From: Photobacterium lutimaris
Lineage (GTDB): Bacteria > Pseudomonadota > Gammaproteobacteria > Enterobacterales > Vibrionaceae
Direction of reading: 5' to 3'
DNA: 64,000 nt
Assembly (NCBI RefSeq): GCF_003025555.1
Contig: NZ_PYMH01000002.1
Span: forward strand, 558,001 to 622,000
Shown: piece by piece, positions 17,670-24,493 of the stretch
How the letters are laid out: each line of letters opens with the position of its first letter
How positions within the stretch are numbered: the first letter of the stretch is position 1
Notes under the pieces: model-generated
The model's input: only the letters and a program-made list of their open reading frames with translations
Databases searched by the model: none
Told to the model about the DNA's origin: nothing
Position numbers and translations under genes: made by a program

Positions 17670-18623
17670 TCATTTGCTTAACCCAAAAAAAAGGGAAAAT
17701 TGCAGCCATTGGTCAGAGACCTCAGCCAATGTAGCGCGTTTAAATGCCACGTCGGTGCCCGGCCTTGCTTGAGCCAAGCGGGGCAAGTCAACTCGGGCGA
17801 CACAGCCAAGTTTGGGATAGCCTCCCAGGGTTTGCCTGTCATTCAGCAAAACAATCGGCTGTCCATTTGGCGGGATCTGAATCGCGCCAAGTGCAATACC
17901 TTCAGAAACAATACCTTCAATTTCAGCATGGATCGGTTCACCGGATAACCGGCAACCCATCCGATCTGTTTCCTGACTAACAGTATAGCGACTAGCATAG
18001 AAGCGCTGTTTTTCACCTTCTGGGAAGCTTTGATGCTGATATGACTCAATCACTCGCAACTGAATCGGGGTGCTGTAATCCGGAATAAACCGCGCTGAGG
18101 TCTGCCTAGTTATAGCCTGTTCGTGCTGAATGTGTAGCGCATCCACCGAGACTTGCTTGGTTGATAAGATATCGCCTTTTTCGAGTCCCTTCCCTTGGTG
18201 CAATCCGCCCAATTGGTTACGCGGTACCGCAGAGGCACTTCCCATTATCAAAGGCACGTCCAGTCCCCCTTGTATGGCTAGATATGTCCGCAACCCTGTT
18301 CGGGCAAAACCAAATACAAGATGTTGCCCTTGTTTGACCGTAACACTTTGCCACATGGGTAAAGGGCTACCGTCTAGGGTCGGTTGCATATCAGCACCCG
18401 TGACGGCTATTTGGCCATCGTATAAAATCTGAAATTCAGCTTGGCCAAGGGTAATTTCTAGCATTGCGCTATTCGGCTTATTGGCTAACAAATAATTGGC
18501 CCAGCAATAAGCGTGTAAATCAACCGCTCCGCCTTGGCTCACCCCCTGCCCTCCAGCACCATATCGCCCGATGTCTTGAATAAGGGTTAGCATTCCAGGG
18601 CGGATCACTTCCATTGCGGCCAT
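17670..18623 (-). CDS. pxpC: 5-oxoprolinase subunit C (biotin-dependent carboxyltransferase-like)
   Basis: 317 residues of the KipA/PxpC family. With PxpA and PxpB it opens 5-oxoproline to glutamate at the cost of ATP. Diagnostic stretches: MEVIRPGMLTLIQDIGRYGAGGQGVSQGGAVD at the N-terminus, GADMQPTLDG, FGFARTGLRTYLAIQGG, the conserved TDRMGCRL and the ending ILLNDRQTLGGYPKLGCV-type segment. The ATG at 18623 follows a perfect AAGGAGG and overlaps the end of pxpB by 19 bases. Length is normal. It is the third gene of pxpABC and is followed at 22 bases by the gamma-glutamylcyclotransferase-like gene. Confidence 0.92.
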   Translation of the reverse strand: MAAMEVIRPGMLTLIQDIGRYGAGGQGVSQGGAVDLHAYCWANYLLANKPNSAMLEITLGQAEFQILYDGQIAVTGADMQPTLDGSPLPMWQSVTVKQGQHLVFGFARTGLRTYLAIQGGLDVPLIMGSASAVPRNQLGGLHQGKGLEKGDILSTKQVSVDALHIQHEQAITRQTSARFIPDYSTPIQLRVIESYQHQSFPEGEKQRFYASRYTVSQETDRMGCRLSGEPIHAEIEGIVSEGIALGAIQIPPNGQPIVLLNDRQTLGGYPKLGCVARVDLPRLAQARPGTDVAFKRATLAEVSDQWLQFSLFFGLSK

Positions 18624-19324
18624 ATTTGTCCTCCTTGCTGTAAAAACTCGTCTTTGGAGATAGCGGTAAATCGTACCTGATCACCGACCTGAAACGGGGT
18701 CATGGGGGATTGCTGTGGTTGAAACAAAGGTAACGGACAGTTGCCGATAATCTGCCAGCCTCCTGGGGATTCATTGGGGTAAACCGCAGTCTGCTGGTTG
18801 GCAATACCGACGCTGCCGGCCGGGATCCATTTCCTTGGTTCAACATGACGAGGGGTGGCAATGGACTCGTCAACTGGCGCGAGGAAGGCAAACCCCGGTG
18901 CAAAGCCGATAGCACAAACCGTATATGTACGCTCAGAGTGGAGGTGAATAACCTGTTCGATGCTTAAGCCTTTTTCATCCGCTACCACAGCTAAGTCAGG
19001 GGCAACCTCTGAGCCATAGTACACCGGCAATGTAATTTGCTTGGCTTGATAATTTCCTTCCATCTCAACACCTTCAACCGGCCCTTCCTCAGGCTGAGCA
19101 AAGTAGTCCACCAGTAAACGATATAATTGTTGATAGCTCAGCACATCGGGGCGATATTGAATAAGTACCGAGGTATATGACGGGATAACCTCAACAATGG
19201 CGGGATGAGCCAAAGTTTGAAGGTGAGCGACGAACTCGCTGATCTTAGGTGTAAGCAAAAGATCAATCTGATCACCGAAGTAGATAATAGCGTTGCATTC
19301 CGATACCGCTTCAATCTTAAACAT
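18605..19324 (-). CDS. pxpB: 5-oxoprolinase subunit B (allophanate hydrolase subunit 1-like)
   Basis: 239 residues of the KipI/PxpB family. Seen: the N-terminal ECNAIIYFGDQIDLLLTPKI, then VEVIPSYTSVLIQYRPD, and the signature GFAPGFAFL...PRKWIPAGSVGIANQQTAVYPNESPGGWQIIG, where the conserved His-like and PGG elements line up. The start at 19324 (MFKIEAVS) overlaps the pxpA stop by 8 bases; a start 10 codons earlier is possible but would enter pxpA deeply. It acts in a complex with PxpA and PxpC in the cytoplasm. Confidence 0.92.
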   Translation of the reverse strand: MFKIEAVSECNAIIYFGDQIDLLLTPKISEFVAHLQTLAHPAIVEVIPSYTSVLIQYRPDVLSYQQLYRLLVDYFAQPEEGPVEGVEMEGNYQAKQITLPVYYGSEVAPDLAVVADEKGLSIEQVIHLHSERTYTVCAIGFAPGFAFLAPVDESIATPRHVEPRKWIPAGSVGIANQQTAVYPNESPGGWQIIGNCPLPLFQPQQSPMTPFQVGDQVRFTAISKDEFLQQGGQIWPQWK

Positions 19325-20060
19325 GACGAAGATCCTCAGCGAGCTGTCGAACAATCGCTATGGACTCCTCGTTATCACCGTGGACACAGACCGTATCAAC
19401 GTGTAATGCCAGCGTCTGTCCGTCTATGGTGGTGACTTTGCCATTGGCTAGTTCAGCAACTTGCTGGCGGATACGATGGCTGTCATGGTATACCGAACCA
19501 ACCTGAGTTCTCGGCACTAACAACCCATTGCTGCTATATGCCCTATCCGCAAAGCCTTCGAAAAGTAGTTCGACGCCCATTTGTGCCGCTAGCTCTGTAT
19601 AGTGCTGGTTATCCCGCTGGGCTAAGATCATCAGTTTCAGCGCCGATGAGCGGTGTTGGTTTAAATCAGAAACGGCGCTGAGAATAGCTTCGAAAATACG
19701 AGGCTGTGCCATCATATCGTTGTACAGTGCACCGTGAGGTTTGACATAACTGACTTCACCACCAGACAACTGGCACAATGCCTCGAGCGCTCCGATTTGA
19801 TAGGCAACCAAGCGGGTAATCGCTTCCGCGCTATGGGGGATAGAACGTCGCCCGAAACCACTTTTGTCGTCATAACCGGGGTGGGCACCAATTTCAACAT
19901 TATCTTCAACGGCTAACTGAATGGTTTTGGCCATATGATCCGGATCGGAGGCGTGAAAGCCACAGGCAATGTTAGCCATGTCAACATACGGCATCACGTC
20001 AGAGTCCTTCCCCATCGTCCAACTGCCATAGCTTTCGCCCATATCACAATTGAGTTTCAT
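19317..20060 (-). CDS. pxpA: 5-oxoprolinase subunit A (LamB/YcsF family)
   Basis: 247 residues starting MKLNCDMGESYGSW behind an AGGGAG ribosome-binding site; an in-frame start six codons upstream is rejected because the Shine-Dalgarno sequence would lie inside it. The family signatures are complete: DMGESYG, ANIACGFHASDP, GAHPGYDDKSGFGRR, VKPHGALYN, and VCVHGDNEES near the end. PxpA is the subunit that binds 5-oxoproline. It is the first gene of a five-gene minus-strand run: pxpA, pxpB, pxpC, gamma-glutamylcyclotransferase-like, zinc ribbon. Confidence 0.93.
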   Translation of the reverse strand: MKLNCDMGESYGSWTMGKDSDVMPYVDMANIACGFHASDPDHMAKTIQLAVEDNVEIGAHPGYDDKSGFGRRSIPHSAEAITRLVAYQIGALEALCQLSGGEVSYVKPHGALYNDMMAQPRIFEAILSAVSDLNQHRSSALKLMILAQRDNQHYTELAAQMGVELLFEGFADRAYSSNGLLVPRTQVGSVYHDSHRIRQQVAELANGKVTTIDGQTLALHVDTVCVHGDNEESIAIVRQLAEDLRHV

Positions 20061-20191
20061 ATTTGCTCCCTGCTTCATACCAAACTAAGTCATTGATATT
20101 AAATTGACTCAAGTAAGTATAACAAGTGGGATAGCAAATGGGATGAGGAGCAAGCAGAAAGGTAACGTGAGCGGAGGGAGAAGCTGAAACG

Positions 20192-20222
20192 AAAAAGCCC
20201 CAGCATTTCTGCTGGGGCTTAA
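20192..20222 (-). terminator. Terminator of the first tRNA-Gly/tRNA-Cys unit
   Basis: AAGCCCCAGC pairs with GCTGGGGCTT around a six-base loop. Read on the minus strand the stem is followed by TTTTTC, placing it a few bases downstream of tRNA-Gly. Confidence 0.88.
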
Positions 20223-20226
20223 AATT

Positions 20227-20302
20227 TGGAGCGACACACGAGGTTCGAACTCGTGACCTCAACCTTGGCAAGGTTGCGCTCTACCAACTGAGCTAGTGTC
20301 GC
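20227..20302 (-). tRNA. tRNA-Gly (GCC), left copy
   Basis: 76 nt including an encoded CCA. The acceptor stem GCGACAC/GTGTCGC is perfect, the anticodon loop in the CCTTGCCAAGG arm gives GCC, and the T-loop GTTCGAA is canonical. Followed on the minus strand by a terminator. Confidence 0.97.
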
Positions 20303-20305
20303 AAA

Positions 20306-20379
20306 TGGAGGCGCGTCCCGGAGTCGAACCGAGGTCCACGGATTTGCAATCCGCTGCATAGCCACTCTGCCAACGCGCC
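20306..20379 (-). tRNA. tRNA-Cys (GCA), left copy
   Basis: 74 nt with encoded CCA; acceptor stem GGCGCGT/ACGCGCC and the anticodon arm CGGATTGCAAATCCG giving GCA. It lies upstream of tRNA-Gly in the same transcript, three bases apart. Confidence 0.97.
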
Positions 20380-20420
20380 TTCAATACCTACGAGTTGTAC
20401 CCCGCTGCGGTATGGGGTGC

Positions 20421-20448
20421 ATTCTACGCATTGGAGCAATCGAGTCAA
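20421..20448 (-). promoter_or_regulatory. Sigma-70 promoter of the left tRNA pair
   Basis: On the minus strand TTGACT, a 16-base spacer, then TAGAAT, 40 bases before tRNA-Cys. It lies outside the 160-bp repeat and differs from the right-hand promoter. Confidence 0.75.
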
Positions 20449-20660
20449 CAAGAAATTAATCCAAACATTACCAACTGGTTATTTTGCATTCAAGCCTCAC
20501 CTCGGCGATGATATTTTCACCACAATCATTGGATTGCGCTAGCTCGCCTCGACAGCATAAACGTCATCACTCCCAAAAATTATCATACTAGAACGCTTGT
20601 AAATCAGCCCAGCATCTTAGAAAATAGTGATCTTCGTCACAGTTAATCATCCAGAACATC

Positions 20661-21509
20661 ATGACAACCCTGCGCCGTATAGGCTTTATCACTCTTGCTG
20701 CCAGCCTTTTGTCTGCCTGCACGCCAAAACAACACCAGCCTATCACGACCGGGATCAGCTTTATCACCCAGGCACCTGAATACTTGCTAGCTGCATCAAA
20801 CGACCAGGTATCAAGGGAAGGTAAACCGCAAAAATATGTGTCAAGAAAAACGGAACACTGGCTCAACCACCAATATCGCGTTGCTGCAAGAAAAGCGGTA
20901 GACAACAATGCTGCCTACATTGCTTTCTACTCTGATCAGCAATATGACAAGCCAATTCTCACTCCGGCATTTTCGTATGTAACCGCTATTTCAGATCTAA
21001 CCGTGGATCCCTCCAATAACGAACGCAACAACAGACTCGAGTTGGGGACCGCGGCCAACCACGCTGTTCTTGCCAGCAATATTGACTTTGGCACCGCACA
21101 AGTAGGGAGTAATCTCTATGCATACAACCCAAACAAAGCCCGAGCGGACGCTTTTGAGCAACAGGAAAGCAATGAGTCCATTACCTACCTCTCTTTGATT
21201 CGGCAAACACACTCTGGCCAAGATGCACCGCTCGCTCACGATCTGGCGCTGCTGGCACATTCGGTTGATAGACTGGCAACTCAAGGAAACAATAAAATAG
21301 TCTTACTCAATCAATATGACGCCCAGTACAATACACTGATAACCAATCACATAAAGGGACTCGATGTCATTATCAGTGCAGGTACATCCAGCTACATCGA
21401 AATGAACAACTACACCTGCCTGGCAACATTCGAGCAGACCCAAGAAAACTGGCAGACCTTGTTTATGACATTTGATTCGAAAGGAAAGATTATACAGTGT
21501 CAGTTTTAG
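20661..21509 (+). CDS. Lipoprotein with a degenerate 5'-nucleotidase-like region
   Basis: 282 residues. The N-terminus is a lipoprotein signal peptide with lipobox LLSAC. The middle and C-terminal parts faintly recall UshA-type metallophosphatases: ELGTAANHAVLASNIDFG resembles the strand before the second metal motif, and NKIVLLNQYDAQYNTLITNHIKGLDVIISAGTSSYI resembles the 'vNkIvlLtHlGy...GvDvIvgGHsH' stretch. However, the metal-binding histidines expected in that stretch are replaced (NQYD, GTSSY), and the N-terminal D-x-H motif is absent. It is therefore probably not an active metallophosphatase. It could be a remnant, a binding protein, or an unrelated fold. It converges on nspC. Confidence 0.55.
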   Translation: MTTLRRIGFITLAASLLSACTPKQHQPITTGISFITQAPEYLLAASNDQVSREGKPQKYVSRKTEHWLNHQYRVAARKAVDNNAAYIAFYSDQQYDKPILTPAFSYVTAISDLTVDPSNNERNNRLELGTAANHAVLASNIDFGTAQVGSNLYAYNPNKARADAFEQQESNESITYLSLIRQTHSGQDAPLAHDLALLAHSVDRLATQGNNKIVLLNQYDAQYNTLITNHIKGLDVIISAGTSSYIEMNNYTCLATFEQTQENWQTLFMTFDSKGKIIQCQF

Positions 21510-21565
21510 GCGACGTTTTGAAAACCACGATCAGACAACCGTAACCAATGATAAAAGAGATATAA

Positions 21566-21593
21566 GCAAAAAGGCCGCCTTTGAGGCGACCTT
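21566..21593 (-). terminator. Terminator of nspC
   Basis: On the minus strand AAGGTCGCC, TCAAA loop, GGCGGCCTT followed by TTTG. It lies 31 bases after the nspC stop and may also serve the convergent lipoprotein gene. Confidence 0.85.
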
Positions 21594-21623
21594 GACAGAT
21601 AATTCGATGCTTTGACGATAAAC

Positions 21624-22763
21624 TTAGCTAACCGACCACTGCGACAGCGAACGTTTGAAGTCGTCGTAACCAAACTCGTTAAGCATTTGAATCTCGCCAT
21701 TGCTACGCTCGCAGTAGATTGACGGCATCTTCAAACCATTGAACCAGTTCAGTTTCACCATGGTGTAGCCTGCACTGTCCATGATGTGAAGCTTCTGACC
21801 AATTTGCAGCGGCTGCTCAAAATTAGCCACGCAGAACTGGTCGCCGGCCAAACAAGAGCATGAACCGATCACGTATTCGTGTTCACCATTATCAGATGCT
21901 TCCAGTACAGAGGCTGGCTCGTCGTAGATAAGCGTATCTAGACGGTGTGCTTCTGTCGCTGAGTCAACGATGGCTGTTTTCTTTACGTTTTCAACAATAT
22001 CGACAACAGTGACCACAAGATCTGTGGTTTTGGTAATAATCGCTTCACCCGGCTCAAGGTAGAGCTGAACGCCGTGTTTTTCTGAGAAAGCTTTCAGGGC
22101 TTGTGCCAGCTTCTCGATGTCATAGCCCGGCCAGGTGAAGAATACACCACCACCCAAGCTGACCCAATCAAGCTTATTCAGGTGGTCACCGAACTGCTCG
22201 GAGATAGCATCCAGCAAGCCAGTGAAGGCATCGACATCTTTGTTCTCACAGTTCATGTGGAACATCACACCATCAATATCGTTGAATACTTCTGGTTTAA
22301 TGTGATCGGCTTGCACACCAAGGCGCGAGAACTGGCGAGCGGGGTTGGCCAAATCTTGTCCGGCGTAACTAACACCCGGATTCAGGCGCAGACCAATTGA
22401 CGCTTTACCTTCGACGATATGACGGTGAGCAGCTAGTTGGCTCTGCGAGTTAAAGATAAGCTTGTCGCAGATATCCGCGACTTCGCGCACGTCATCTTCG
22501 CTGTAACCCACGCTGTAAGCATGCGTTTCGCCACCGAAGGTTTCGTAGCCCAGTTTCACTTCAAACGGGCCGCTGCTGGTTGTGCCGTCTAGGTATGGCT
22601 TGATGATGTCAAACACACCCCAGGTCGAGAAGCACTTCAGGGCCAATACCAGTTTTACCCCTGAAAGCTCTTTGAGCAGCTTGGCTTTTTCCAAGTTGGC
22701 AATCAGCTTATCTTCATCAATCATGAAGTAAGGTGTTTTCAATTCTTGTTTCTTCAATGTCAT
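21624..22763 (-). CDS. nspC: Carboxynorspermidine decarboxylase
   Basis: 379 residues, a fold-III PLP decarboxylase of the alanine-racemase/ornithine-decarboxylase superfamily. The PLP lysine sits in [14 protein letters not shown]; the [12 protein letters not shown] loop binds the phosphate, EPGEAI follows, and [11 protein letters not shown] carries the conserved catalytic Cys region. The enzyme removes CO2 from carboxynorspermidine (or carboxyspermidine) to give norspermidine (spermidine), the last step of the Vibrio polyamine route. Start at 22763 with a GAG-containing ribosome-binding site. It is the third gene of the minus-strand norspermidine group, 412 bases after the second. Confidence 0.95.
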   Translation of the reverse strand: MTLKKQELKTPYFMIDEDKLIANLEKAKLLKELSGVKLVLALKCFSTWGVFDIIKPYLDGTTSSGPFEVKLGYETFGGETHAYSVGYSEDDVREVADICDKLIFNSQSQLAAHRHIVEGKASIGLRLNPGVSYAGQDLANPARQFSRLGVQADHIKPEVFNDIDGVMFHMNCENKDVDAFTGLLDAISEQFGDHLNKLDWVSLGGGVFFTWPGYDIEKLAQALKAFSEKHGVQLYLEPGEAIITKTTDLVVTVVDIVENVKKTAIVDSATEAHRLDTLIYDEPASVLEASDNGEHEYVIGSCSCLAGDQFCVANFEQPLQIGQKLHIMDSAGYTMVKLNWFNGLKMPSIYCERSNGEIQMLNEFGYDDFKRSLSQWSVS

Positions 22764-23175
22764 TTTTTCTCACACACTCAAGCTGTGTCTGTAAGGATGT
22801 TGGATTCAATATTTCCCTATTTTGTAACTCACTGCGTTCAGACAGGACAAAACAGGAAAATATCGACTCTCAACAGTCCCTCATTCCGATTGACAGAACA
22901 ACCGAATTAAGAATCTCACCAAGAAGGGAGCAGTAGCTCCCTTCTGATATTACTCTGTAAACAAGGCTGATAAGCATCGTTACTCAACAACCTTCTTTAT
23001 CTATTTTGAATAAAATTCGCAGGAATTTGAGGCAACACTTAATCATCTCTAATTCACGACAAATAAGGTATTGAGCGCCGGTGTTTCTCTTCAGGGCCAG
23101 GAGGAAGCACGGAGTTTATAAACATAAATGAGTACTTCCGACACCGCCATGGAGAGAAACAACAAGCTCAGGGCC
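22764..23175. other. Intergenic region between the dehydrogenase and nspC
   Basis: This 412-bp gap holds no gene. It contains a perfect 10-bp hairpin at 22922-22945 and is long for an operon interior, so nspC may have its own promoter or be regulated separately. Confidence 0.5.
22922..22945 (-). terminator. Strong hairpin upstream of nspC, possible attenuator or processing site
   Basis: AGAAGGGAGC and GCTCCCTTCT pair perfectly around a four-base loop. No T run follows on either strand, so it is not a standard terminator; it could stabilise an mRNA end. Confidence 0.5.
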
Positions 23176-24420
23176 TTATTTCAGGATTTTGATGTCAGGC
23201 TGACCTACTTCCAATTCCTGAACATGCCAATCAAGACCGATTTCAGGCATTGTTTCTAGGAACGGATCTGGGTCTAGCTGTTCCATGTTGAACACGCCTT
23301 TATCTGCCCACTTGCCACGGAAGTACTGAAGTGCTGCAGTGATCGCTGGTACACCTGTGGTGTAAGAGATCGCTTGGTGCTCAACGTCTTCATAAGCGAC
23401 TTCGTGATCTGCATTGTTGTAGATAAATACAGAGCGCTCTTTGCCGTCTTTCTTACCTTGTACCCACGTACCGATACACGTCAGGCCTGTGTAGCCCGGT
23501 GCGAGTGATGTTGGATCCGGTAGAAGTGCTTTAAGCACGTGTAGTGGCTGAACAACCGTACCATCGTGCAGTGTTAGCGGATCTGGGCTTAGTAGGCCGA
23601 TGTCACGCATGCAGTTGAAGTAGTTCAGGTATTTGTCACCAAAGCCCATCCAGAATTCAATGCGCTTGGCTGGGATGAACTCTTTCATTGAGCGAACTTC
23701 ATCGTGCGCCATTGAGTAAACTTTGTGCGAACCACAGTTCGGGAAATCAAACTCAAGCATACGTGAGTGACACGGTACTTGTTTCCACTCTTCGTTTTCC
23801 CAGTAGAACGAGTCGCCCTGGATTTCCAGCATGTTGGTTTCTGGATCGAAGTTGGTGGCGAACTTCTTGCCGTGGTCACCGGCATTCACGTCCATGACGT
23901 CAATCGTGTCGATTTCATCGAACAGGTGCTTCACCGCGTAGGCTGCAAATACAGAGACTACGCCCGGATCGAAACCAGCGCCTAGGATACCAGTGATACC
24001 TGCTTCTTCGAACTTCTCACGGTAACCCCACTGCCAATCGTACGCCTGAGGCACTTGCTGGCCTTCAGAACACAGGTCTACCGCGACAGATGTATCTAGG
24101 TAAGACACTTTCGCTTGGTAACACGCTTCCATGATGGTCATGTTTACCCAAGGAGGACCAGCATTGATCACAAGATCAGGCTGCACGTCTTTAATCAGTG
24201 CTACTAGCGCGTCAACGTCATCGGCATTAACCGCACGAGCTTCTAGTTTCTTTGATGGATCTTTCAAGTTGTTCTTTTTCTTGATTGACTCAATGATTTT
24301 CTCACACTTACCAATTGTGCGAGATGCAATCGTGATATCACCAAGAACTTCGTTATTCTGAGCCGCTTTGTGCGCAACTACCCAGCCAACACCACCAGCA
24401 CCAATCTGTAGAATTGCCAT
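23176..24420 (-). CDS. Carboxynorspermidine dehydrogenase (saccharopine dehydrogenase family)
   Basis: 414 residues. A Rossmann glycine motif opens the protein (MAILQIGAGGVGWVVAHKAAQN), followed by a saccharopine dehydrogenase-like body (LVINAGPPWVNMTIMEACYQAKVSYLDTSV, GAGFDPGVVSVFAAYA). In Vibrio this enzyme condenses diaminopropane with aspartate semialdehyde and reduces the Schiff base to carboxynorspermidine. Its place between the fused aminotransferase/decarboxylase and nspC makes that assignment secure over saccharopine dehydrogenase itself. Start at 24420; the upstream gene ends 73 bases before. Confidence 0.93.
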   Translation of the reverse strand: MAILQIGAGGVGWVVAHKAAQNNEVLGDITIASRTIGKCEKIIESIKKKNNLKDPSKKLEARAVNADDVDALVALIKDVQPDLVINAGPPWVNMTIMEACYQAKVSYLDTSVAVDLCSEGQQVPQAYDWQWGYREKFEEAGITGILGAGFDPGVVSVFAAYAVKHLFDEIDTIDVMDVNAGDHGKKFATNFDPETNMLEIQGDSFYWENEEWKQVPCHSRMLEFDFPNCGSHKVYSMAHDEVRSMKEFIPAKRIEFWMGFGDKYLNYFNCMRDIGLLSPDPLTLHDGTVVQPLHVLKALLPDPTSLAPGYTGLTCIGTWVQGKKDGKERSVFIYNNADHEVAYEDVEHQAISYTTGVPAITAALQYFRGKWADKGVFNMEQLDPDPFLETMPEIGLDWHVQELEVGQPDIKILK

Positions 24421-24493
24421 TTCTTCTTATTCCATAATTAAATGAGTAAGTGTTCCGGTACAGCCGCTTTGACCGCTGTACCGTACCTGTTTA

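Larger units (their letters stand above)
20222..20381. repeat. 160-bp direct repeat, left copy (tRNA-Gly/tRNA-Cys pair)
   Basis: Identical base for base to 29725-29884, including the short spacer between the two tRNAs and a few bases on each side. The flanks beyond it diverge, including the promoters. Confidence 0.95.
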
